Part shown: positions 56,662 through 64,000 of the stretch, in pieces
Position numbering within the stretch: position 1 is the stretch's first letter
Layout: every line of letters begins with the position of its first letter
IMG/VR virus record: IMGVR_UViG_3300037108_000012
Span: 1 to 64,000 of that record
Direction: 5' to 3' (one strand)
DNA length: 64,000 bases
DNA from: a virus
Notes under the pieces: generated by a model
Databases searched by the model: none
What the model saw: only the letters and a program-made list of their open reading frames with translations
Told to the model about the DNA's origin: nothing
Position numbers and translations under genes: made by a program

Positions 56662-58053
56662 ATGGCTGGATCATACACATGGCTTCGACTTTCTGATGCT
56701 ATTTCTCAGTTAGGACAGAGGCTTAATATAACACCATCCGCAACGTCCTTCTGGACGATAGATGAGTTGCAAGTGTACATTTCGACAGCATTACGCCAAT
56801 TCAACTCTTTAACGGGAATGTGGAGACAGGACTTTAATTTTCAATCCACACAGGTCTGGAATTCGTTGGGTTCTATTCTCGGAAGTCCTAGACAAAGAAC
56901 TCTGTTAGATACGTACTGCTACACAGAGATGGAGATGATGCTGTTGGAGCCTCCGACAGGACAAGTTTGGACTGGAACAAACCAATTCCAGATTTCCGAT
57001 CTTTCACAGGCATTACAGAGACGGCGTGATGAGATGATCCAGATAGGTAATCTCAATCAGCAGCTAATTCCAGAAATAGATTTAACTCCCAACGAGATTA
57101 GGACAGAACTTCCCGATAATGTGATAGACGTTGCTCGTGTCCGTTACATTCCGGGAGGCCAATTATCGGGGGGGTACGGTACGGGTGGATACGGACAGGG
57201 AGGTTATGGAGTAGGGAATTTTACGAACGGTCCTAGCCCTGTAACTCTTTATCGAGACGATACAGTAGCTAACGAATTTTTCAATGCACCTCTTTACCAA
57301 CTTTCATCAGGAACTCCACAAACATTTTCTTTGTCGTCAGAGCCTCCGTTATCTTTTCAGGTAGACATTCCCCCCGCACAACCAGGAACATACGAGGCGA
57401 TAGTTTTACAGTCAGGATCACCGTTTAATCCTCCTACTCCTACGCTACTGAACATCCCAGATGATATGGCGTGGGTATTGGAGTATGGCGCATTGGCAGA
57501 CCTTCTAGGACGCGAGAGCGAGGCTACTGATAGGGAGAGGGCCGCATACGCTCAGAAGCGTTACATGGACGGCTTACAGTTGATGCTCAAGACTCCGTGG
57601 ATCGAACTAGGACGAGTAAACGGAGTGGCGGTAAGCTGCGATTCTATAAAAGACACTGATTCGTATGATCCTGAGTGGGACTCAAATCCTACGGGCTTTG
57701 GTCCTGTGATTGTGACGGGAGGAATAGACTTCATAGGCGCTCCCTTGAACGCCAACATCGGTTTAACCTGTCTCGGCAATGCGCCCGTGCCAACTTTTGG
57801 AAAGGATTTTATCCAGATAAGCCGCTCGGATGCAGAAATCATGTTTAATTTAGCACAATCTAGGGCGCTTTTTAAGTGCGGAGGAGCAGAATTTAAGGCT
57901 TCGCTCGATCTAGAGAAGCAAGCAATACAGACATGTGCAGCAGAAAATTCACGTCTAAGAAGCTGTGGAGCTTACTCTGACGTGCTCGTGCAAAGAGGAC
58001 AGGCGCAGGAGCGTTCAATGAACAGGTACAATGTGAAGGGGGATAAGGGATAA
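56662..58053 (+). CDS. Virion/tail protein candidate (463 aa)
   Basis: MAGSYTWLRLSDAISQLGQR... helix-rich at both ends with a Gly/Tyr insert (GGYGTGGYGQGGYG) near 170-185. The late-region position suggests a tail or neck component. Unrecognised. AGGAG precedes the ATG. Confidence 0.55.
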   Translation: MAGSYTWLRLSDAISQLGQRLNITPSATSFWTIDELQVYISTALRQFNSLTGMWRQDFNFQSTQVWNSLGSILGSPRQRTLLDTYCYTEMEMMLLEPPTGQVWTGTNQFQISDLSQALQRRRDEMIQIGNLNQQLIPEIDLTPNEIRTELPDNVIDVARVRYIPGGQLSGGYGTGGYGQGGYGVGNFTNGPSPVTLYRDDTVANEFFNAPLYQLSSGTPQTFSLSSEPPLSFQVDIPPAQPGTYEAIVLQSGSPFNPPTPTLLNIPDDMAWVLEYGALADLLGRESEATDRERAAYAQKRYMDGLQLMLKTPWIELGRVNGVAVSCDSIKDTDSYDPEWDSNPTGFGPVIVTGGIDFIGAPLNANIGLTCLGNAPVPTFGKDFIQISRSDAEIMFNLAQSRALFKCGGAEFKASLDLEKQAIQTCAAENSRLRSCGAYSDVLVQRGQAQERSMNRYNVKGDKG

Positions 58054-58367
58054 TGGGAGCAAAGATACATCAGATGGACGCTAACCACTACGCTTTCAAT
58101 TGTCCCGGCTGCGAGGGCGGACACATGGTACGAGTGTCAGGAGATCACCCTTGTTGGGGATGGAATGGAAGCGTAGAGGCTCCTACGTTCACGCCTTCAA
58201 TCCTAGTCACATATCCTGCGAATCCTAATGCGCTAGATGAATTCAAGGAATGGAGAACAGAGAGAAAATGTCACAGTTTCGTCACTGACGGGAAAATACA
58301 GTTTTTGGGAGATTGTTTTCATAAACTGGCGAATTCGACGGTTGAACTACCAGATTGGGACGAGTGA
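58053..58367 (+). CDS. DUF6527-like protein (104 aa)
   Basis: FNCPGCEGGHMVRV then WGWNGSVEAPTFTPSILVTY and KCHSFVTDGKIQFLGDCFHK match the pattern of a common phage family (DUF6527-like). Conserved Cys/His suggest metal binding. Function unknown. TAATG overlap upstream. Confidence 0.7.
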   Translation: MGAKIHQMDANHYAFNCPGCEGGHMVRVSGDHPCWGWNGSVEAPTFTPSILVTYPANPNALDEFKEWRTERKCHSFVTDGKIQFLGDCFHKLANSTVELPDWDE

Positions 58368-58421
58368 ATAATGCTTGCATAATCATGCGCTTTGTGTGAG
58401 AATAGTGGTATCGGGGGGGAT

Positions 58422-59000
58422 ATGGGACAACGAATAGAAGAACTTGCTGCTCTATCTTTAGGCATGGAAGGATTAAGTTATTTGCATTCTCAACACAAAG
58501 ACGCAGGGCCGATCAAAGAATGCTCATGTGAGTATGCAAAAGCGTTTCGAGTAGTATCTGCACTGCGCTGCAAAGATTCATATGAGGAGTTAAAGGCTAA
58601 AATACGCCGTGAGGCAAGGAATCGTTGCTTAGATGAAATTGAGTCACTTGCGAATGGCGAATCAATCGAACATGGAATTGGGCTAGACGTAGAAAGAGTT
58701 TATTCTTTGTCTGTGTTAAAGACAAAACAAACCAATGGTGTGAAAATTAAAGACTTTATAGAATACGAAAAGGAACTCTACGGACACTGTACAAAATGTG
58801 GAGCGGACATTGCTCAGCCAGATATTCCGTATGCGCACAAGTCAGTGGCAGGAAACATTATGCCGGGACACACGGATACGGAAGTTCCAAAAGAGATCAA
58901 GGATTTGCTCTGGCATGACGATGAATATGAGAGTAAAGATAAACAGGTAAACAAAAGATTGATTGAAGCGTTCCGTCGCGGAAAGGACAGCACATTATGA
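58422..59000 (+). CDS. Hypothetical protein with zinc pair (192 aa)
   Basis: MGQRIEELAALSLGMEGLSY... with CTKCGADIAQ near 124-133 and mostly helix. Preceded by TTGCATAATCATGCGCTT, similar to the region at 18691. Unrecognised. Confidence 0.55.
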   Translation: MGQRIEELAALSLGMEGLSYLHSQHKDAGPIKECSCEYAKAFRVVSALRCKDSYEELKAKIRREARNRCLDEIESLANGESIEHGIGLDVERVYSLSVLKTKQTNGVKIKDFIEYEKELYGHCTKCGADIAQPDIPYAHKSVAGNIMPGHTDTEVPKEIKDLLWHDDEYESKDKQVNKRLIEAFRRGKDSTL

Positions 59001-59314
59001 CTCTTCTCTATGTACTAGACTGGATAACGTTTATACTTTTCATTGGCGCATTTGTTCTTGCAATGTATGTAGGATATTGCGTGATGTTTAGGAAGAGGAT
59101 ATGGATACTAGACGTTAAACCGAAGGCGATAATGGGATTCCGTGTAGCTTCTGGAATAAAAATGAGAAGCGATATGGTGGTTATTCCTTGCGACAAATGC
59201 GGAGATGATATGTGGATCACTCCAGAGGGGATGGACGTTAAAGAGAAGTTTTGCTCTGGCTGTGTATATAAAGCCGGTATTAGCATCGAGGAGATATTGA
59301 TTGGACAACTGTAG
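58997..59314 (+). CDS. Membrane-anchored zinc protein (105 aa)
   Basis: N-terminal transmembrane helix (ITFILFIGAFVLAMYVGYCV), then a soluble part with CDKCGDD and CSGCVYK. ATGA overlap with the previous gene. Unrecognised. Confidence 0.6.
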   Translation: MTLLYVLDWITFILFIGAFVLAMYVGYCVMFRKRIWILDVKPKAIMGFRVASGIKMRSDMVVIPCDKCGDDMWITPEGMDVKEKFCSGCVYKAGISIEEILIGQL

Positions 59315-59432
59315 AGTATGTCATAATCCGAGAGAATCCCATCATCAGGACAAAGATGGAGTATGGTGGTGCTGTGATAACATTTCTGTGAGGGCTTCTT
59401 TTAAGATCAAATCCTGCTTGTATCAAAAGTAG
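59301..59432 (+). CDS. Cys-rich microprotein (43 aa)
   Basis: TTG start behind GAGGAG; (M)DNCRVCHNPRESHHQDKD then WWCCDN: a Cys/His zinc pattern. It overlaps the previous gene by 14 bp. Other phages carry similar microproteins. Confidence 0.5.
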   Translation: MDNCRVCHNPRESHHQDKDGVWWCCDNISVRASFKIKSCLYQK

Positions 59433-59506
59433 GAGATATTGAGTAATTTGTAGTACAATGTTAGTATCCTACCGCAACGGGAGAGGCGTAGGATTTAAGG
59501 TGAACT

Positions 59507-62500
59507 ATGGCTCCCGGACCATTTGACCACAGAGGAATCGATTTAACTTCCGCCTTGAACCGTATCCGTTCAGGGTTTACCTCAGTTTCTGTCAATATAA
59601 GAAATTATACCAAGGGTGGCGTCACCTTCCGTAATCTCCTAACGGGAGCGATGTATACGTTATCAGCAGCAGTACACAGCTTAAAAAGGCTTAATGACAG
59701 CACGCCAAACGCACCCTCTAGCGGTTTCTCAATCATTAACGGTGCGGGAACTGTCCTATCCGCATGGAACTCGACAATAGGAGTAAAGAATGTAGCCACA
59801 GGACAGAGTGGGAATCCTGTTTCGATGGTTCCTTTTCGTCCTAACGCATCTGTCGAAGATTGGATGTACGTTGCAGATTCGGCTTCTCAAGGATCAACAA
59901 CCCTTCATACTCAGTATCTCGGTCTAAATAGTTTTGGACCTTCCGGTACGCCTGTAGATTTCGTTTCCAATGGAATGATGAAAGTTTCCTGTAATGAAGG
60001 ATATACGGGAACTCCTACGCCTACCGCAGTGTGCTGGAAAATGGGAATCAAGGAGCCGCAACTGGCACCTATTGTATCCACTTCTAATTCAACCGTACCT
60101 TTTGGTGGAGGAACAGGAAACCTTCTAGCCACGGCAATTCCATGGACTAACAATCCTACAGGAACAAATTCTAGTTTCAATTATGGAGAAACTGAGGGTC
60201 ATCCACACACTGATCCAACGACACCAAAAGACGGCACAATATGGTACAGCGTAAATGTTCTAAATGCTTCGTATGTAACGATTAGCAGTTTGGTGCCAAA
60301 TGGGACCGTAGTTATAAACGGAACAAGCATAACAACTCAGGCTGAACTTGAGGTTACTTCAACCACACGAGTTAGGGCAGACGTACCAGGGTATCCAGGA
60401 CAATTCCTGCAAACTTTAGGATCGCCAACTCCTCCAAGCGTAGCATCGTATGTGATAGGAGCATTTGTTGATTCATCCGGTGCTGTTATGGATAAGGGAG
60501 TTGCAATCCTTTACGTTCCTAGTGTAGTTGATATTGGAGCAAACATTGGAGTGGAAATTACAGTTCCTTATGGAGCGTCCTCTCTCCAAATTGGTATGAA
60601 TTCATTAGGAAATACATATTCCTCAAACTCTGGTTCTATCGGAGGAGGACAACTTACTATTTCTGGCACTGTCACAACAAACGCTCTTCCATCTGTAACT
60701 TCTATACTAGGAAATCTTACAGCTTATTACTGGGGAGATTCTCCTGCGGCTGCGGGTGCCAATGATGCCTCCTTTTATATATGGAAAAATCCTAGCGATC
60801 CAAGTGGAAGTGGACCAGTAAGAACCACATCTAATGCGGACGGGAGTACGACAGGAAATTCCTTTATATTTGATGCAACGATTGGACCAACTCCAGCAGG
60901 AATGCCTCAACTTCCAGGACTCGGACCTCCAGATAGTCCAGATAGTCAGACAGTCCCGATGATTTGGTATACTCTTAATCCAGAGAGCGTTATTACTGGA
61001 CAAAGCAGTGTATTTGCCGCGCCAATTACAACAACCTACAAGACAAATACGAGTTACAATAACTTCAACTTCTGTCTAACTGGAAACATTTATTTCCCGT
61101 CTGGTGGACCAGGAGTTTACTATACTCTTGTTTTAACCAGTAAGGATGATTGTATTTGGGGTATAGGAGGAGGGGTAAAATTAGTTTCCGGATCAGTGTC
61201 CATATCAGGAAATAATGAGGGAAGCTCAGCATCTATATCTGGATGGGGTCAGACCATCACAGTTGTAGGAGGATACTCGCTTCTTCCACGACAAAACTAT
61301 ACTCATGGGGATGATAATACTTATGCACTAACAACATTGCAAGTAAATCCTCCGGCAGCGGGAATCTATCCAATTGAAATAGATTATGACTATTGGTATC
61401 GCAATGAGCGTATCTTGTTACTGATGGCTTCTCCGACAGCGGGAGCTAGTCCAACTATTATACCTCCTCTTCAAAAAGATATTAGGCAAGATGTACAGTA
61501 CCGTTACTGCTATAGGAGTTCCGCAACAGGAGCGCAATCGAATCCATCTCCTGAGTCTACATCTGAATCTATTCCAGTAAAAGCAAATACAATCACATCT
61601 CTATGGTCGAATGATCCTCAAGTAGATGTGGTGGATTATTATCGGATAGATTCGACAACCTCAGAATTTACCTATGTGGCGACAGGACCGAATGATAATC
61701 TTGGGGGAAATGGATACAACACCGCAATCTCCGATTCATTAACCGACACAGAATTAGGGACTAAGACACTTGATTACGACAATTACGAGCCTTTCCCCTC
61801 TATAGATTTGCCTCAAAAGGGAGTATGCAATGTAATAGGCGGTGTGATTACTTGGGTTTCTGGTGGAGCGATAGGAGGATCAGGTTTAGGATTTAGTCCT
61901 AGATGGTTATCGGGAACGGAGATATTGATTGGTTCTCCTACGTCTTTGGCATACACGTTTATTTCTCGTCCTATAGCATCTTCATTTCAAACTAATTACC
62001 TGTATCCATTGAACTTCATGATTCTTGATCCTTCCAATCACTACCAGTTAGTGACTGTATCAGGAACATCCGGGGTCGTTGATCCAACATTTAACGATGC
62101 GGGTGGTACCACAGTCAGCGGAGGAGTAACTTTTACAGACAAAGGAATTTATATTCCTACGGGGTATGTTACTGAGATTGAGATTTCTGGAGTTCCAGAC
62201 GGATCGAGTGTAGCTTACCAAATACCAGAGCCTATTCTTGCAGCACAGCCGTTGCCGTATTTGTGGGGGCCAACGGACAATGTGAATTACTGCTTTGGTG
62301 TAGGAGACCCGCTAAGACCAGGAACGCTGTATTGGTGCAAAGGATCAAACTTAGACTCGTCTCCTGACACCAATCAGCAGGAAGTATGTGACCCAGGAGA
62401 ACCGCTAGTCAACGGAGCAATTGCTGGTGGTTTAGGTGTTCTATTCTCAATCAAGCGTGGATGGTTGATTATGCCTAACTTCAGTAGTGCTAAGGCTACG

Positions 62501-63364
62501 GCCGAAGGAACTACGGGTTCTACTTGGACATTGCAGGAATCATCTATTCCGAGAGGATTATATATTCCTCGATGCGTCTGTGTTTCTGGGGGAGGTAACA
62601 TATTCTTTCGTGTAGATGACGGTATTCACGTATCGCCTTACGGATCAGCGAGCCAGTCTATCACAGACCAAAATTTGTATCCTTTATTTTCTCACGAGAA
62701 CTCAGATAACACTGGTACTCAACCACAACCAATAACTAGGAACGGAATCACTATCTATCCTCCAGATGATTCACTTCCTAATCTGCAACGGTTTTCTTAT
62801 AATTCCGGTTATATGTACTGGGACTACCAAGGAACGGATGGATACCCCCACACGCTAGTATTTGATGAAAAAGCGGAGGGATGGATTTATGATCTATACA
62901 ACCCTGCTGCGACGATACACGCATCTAATGAAGGACAGAGCAAACAAGGAATATTGGTAGGATGCTCAGATGGAAGTGTCCGTCAATTAACCAGTGTGGG
63001 AACGGAAACCATTACTGGGACAATTGCAACACCGGCATTCGGTGGCAAAGGATATATGCACGTCGGTCAAGCTGTAGTTGAATACTCTTCAACATCTACG
63101 GTAACTCTTAGTTTCTATGTAGCGGACGAAGGAAATAATTCCTATGCTCCTCAGACAATTACGTTACCGAGTACAGGTGGAGTTTTGACAAAGTATTTCT
63201 TCCGTCCTAGCGCGGCTAAGTGGAAGTTGTTGGTTGCACAGTTCTCGTCGAGTGTCAATTTTGTTTTGAACCTTCAGGGGGCGATTTTCTATCTTAGAGT
63301 CTGGGGTTCATCTGGAGTCTATCAGCCAACACCTATATTTGGTGATGCAGGAGGAGAGGGATAA
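59507..63364 (+). CDS. Large tail/structural protein (1285 aa)
   Basis: MAPGPFDHRGIDLTSALNRI... beta-rich and Ser/Thr/Gly-rich throughout, with Gly-rich turns and no transmembrane or coiled-coil region. Late position and size suggest a tail hub, nozzle or baseplate-like protein. No signal peptide, unlike the fibres. GGTGA lies before the ATG. Confidence 0.65.
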   Translation: MAPGPFDHRGIDLTSALNRIRSGFTSVSVNIRNYTKGGVTFRNLLTGAMYTLSAAVHSLKRLNDSTPNAPSSGFSIINGAGTVLSAWNSTIGVKNVATGQSGNPVSMVPFRPNASVEDWMYVADSASQGSTTLHTQYLGLNSFGPSGTPVDFVSNGMMKVSCNEGYTGTPTPTAVCWKMGIKEPQLAPIVSTSNSTVPFGGGTGNLLATAIPWTNNPTGTNSSFNYGETEGHPHTDPTTPKDGTIWYSVNVLNASYVTISSLVPNGTVVINGTSITTQAELEVTSTTRVRADVPGYPGQFLQTLGSPTPPSVASYVIGAFVDSSGAVMDKGVAILYVPSVVDIGANIGVEITVPYGASSLQIGMNSLGNTYSSNSGSIGGGQLTISGTVTTNALPSVTSILGNLTAYYWGDSPAAAGANDASFYIWKNPSDPSGSGPVRTTSNADGSTTGNSFIFDATIGPTPAGMPQLPGLGPPDSPDSQTVPMIWYTLNPESVITGQSSVFAAPITTTYKTNTSYNNFNFCLTGNIYFPSGGPGVYYTLVLTSKDDCIWGIGGGVKLVSGSVSISGNNEGSSASISGWGQTITVVGGYSLLPRQNYTHGDDNTYALTTLQVNPPAAGIYPIEIDYDYWYRNERILLLMASPTAGASPTIIPPLQKDIRQDVQYRYCYRSSATGAQSNPSPESTSESIPVKANTITSLWSNDPQVDVVDYYRIDSTTSEFTYVATGPNDNLGGNGYNTAISDSLTDTELGTKTLDYDNYEPFPSIDLPQKGVCNVIGGVITWVSGGAIGGSGLGFSPRWLSGTEILIGSPTSLAYTFISRPIASSFQTNYLYPLNFMILDPSNHYQLVTVSGTSGVVDPTFNDAGGTTVSGGVTFTDKGIYIPTGYVTEIEISGVPDGSSVAYQIPEPILAAQPLPYLWGPTDNVNYCFGVGDPLRPGTLYWCKGSNLDSSPDTNQQEVCDPGEPLVNGAIAGGLGVLFSIKRGWLIMPNFSSAKATAEGTTGSTWTLQESSIPRGLYIPRCVCVSGGGNIFFRVDDGIHVSPYGSASQSITDQNLYPLFSHENSDNTGTQPQPITRNGITIYPPDDSLPNLQRFSYNSGYMYWDYQGTDGYPHTLVFDEKAEGWIYDLYNPAATIHASNEGQSKQGILVGCSDGSVRQLTSVGTETITGTIATPAFGGKGYMHVGQAVVEYSSTSTVTLSFYVADEGNNSYAPQTITLPSTGGVLTKYFFRPSAAKWKLLVAQFSSSVNFVLNLQGAIFYLRVWGSSGVYQPTPIFGDAGGEG

Positions 63365-63483
63365 TGAAGAACCCAGTCACACCAAGACGATGCACCCGAT
63401 GCGGGACGATAGCACATAATCCTCATCCGAATGGATTATGTACGTCATGCGATAAATGGCAAGCCAAACAGGAGAATAAGTAG
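63364..63483 (+). CDS. Zinc-ribbon microprotein (39 aa)
   Basis: MKNPVTPRRCTRCGTIAHNP... with CTRC and CTSC pairs 16 residues apart. TAATG overlap with the upstream gene. Unrecognised. Confidence 0.6.
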   Translation: MKNPVTPRRCTRCGTIAHNPHPNGLCTSCDKWQAKQENK

Positions 63484-64000
63484 ATGGCAACTTCAACAAA
63501 CTCTCGTTTTCCGTTTGAAAGCCATATCTCTGATATGGCTCCTCAACATCAGTATGTCATTAAAAATTTGTGGAACGCAATATCTGACGTACAAGAATCG
63601 GTTCCTATACTAAAGTCTCAGATAAACGATAATAAAAGCACTATTTCCACAGTGAGCAAAACTGTGAATAATAATATATCAACAGAGAACGTAACAACTT
63701 CATCATCAACTTCTTCTACAAGTGGATCTGTGAATAAACAAACAGGAGTCACGTCCTATTCGATATTGCCTTCTGATAATAGTTCGTTCCTAGTTTTTAA
63801 TGATGCTTCTCCTGTCGCGCTCACGCTGAATACAGGTCCGTCAATTCAGTTGCCGTACTATTTTTGGATTTATAACGAAAATACTGGTATAGTTACGGCT
63901 ACTCCAATGTCAGGTACGATCTCATTTCCGGGAAGCATTGGTGCATCAGCTATGACTATCCCTCAATTTTTCGGAGCAGTTATATTTTATGATGGTTCAA
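63484..64000 (+). CDS. Fibre/tail protein (3' end outside window)
   Basis: MATSTNSRFPFESHISDMAP..., then a coiled-coil-like stretch (KSQINDNKSTISTVSKTVNN), a Ser/Thr-rich linker and a beta-rich part. It stays open to the window edge. Probably a fibre. Confidence 0.6.
   Translation, partial: MATSTNSRFPFESHISDMAPQHQYVIKNLWNAISDVQESVPILKSQINDNKSTISTVSKTVNNNISTENVTTSSSTSSTSGSVNKQTGVTSYSILPSDNSSFLVFNDASPVALTLNTGPSIQLPYYFWIYNENTGIVTATPMSGTISFPGSIGASAMTIPQFFGAVIFYDGS

Overview
The window is one continuous piece of a tailed double-stranded DNA bacteriophage (or prophage) genome. Both ends cut through genes. The evidence is a packaging and capsid block in canonical order: terminase large subunit, portal-like protein, scaffold-like protein, major capsid-like protein, connector and tail proteins, holin-like membrane proteins, a GH24 lysozyme and large tail or fibre proteins. 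No integrase, polymerase, helicase or primase is visible, and no obvious tape measure or tail tube. The short-tail (podovirus-like) reading is therefore tentative. The host looks Gram-negative. Several virion-type proteins carry Sec signal peptides cleaved before Gln, a style common in Acidobacteriota, but this is only suggestive.

Layout. (1) 1-13,941, leftward: about 28 mostly small accessory genes with tight spacing. They include a macro-like phage protein, an NPPF-type methyltransferase, a ParB-like protein, a DUF6900 protein, three tandem-repeat proteins, and a MoxR-type AAA ATPase / unknown / HExxH-VWA trio. A 16-bp element, TTTGATAGGNAACCAA on the transcribed strand, recurs in the gaps. 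(2) 13,942-14,968: a 1-kb divergent intergenic region with direct and inverted repeats and a good rightward promoter. (3) 14,969-25,593, rightward: many small genes, often overlapping by ATGA or TGATG, with many Cys-pair (zinc-ribbon) microproteins, an HNH nuclease, a Dam-type methylase, a SprT-like protease and an XRE regulator with its own promoter. (4) 25,597-44,827: packaging and head. TerL carries two inteins. Free-standing LAGLIDADG genes sit directly upstream of the capsid gene and of a connector gene, and a leftward methyltransferase/HNH island interrupts the late operon. (5) 44,832-51,374: large exported-looking fibre and spike proteins, GC-richer than the flanks. (6) 51,599-55,288: lysis region. 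It also holds a solitary CRISPR-type repeat, a leaderless ribbon-helix-helix-like gene and a tRNA-Cys-like gene with an enlarged anticodon loop. (7) 55,424-64,000: basic microproteins, another exported-looking fibre, tail proteins and small zinc proteins.

The most notable candidates are: the single 33-bp type I-C-like CRISPR repeat at 52,433-52,465, not part of any array, which resembles phage solitary repeat units that act as RNA anti-CRISPRs; the tRNA-Cys-like gene with an 11-nt insertion in the anticodon loop inside an extra outer stem; signal peptides on at least five virion-type proteins plus one Tat-type leader; and the recurrent intergenic element of the left arm.
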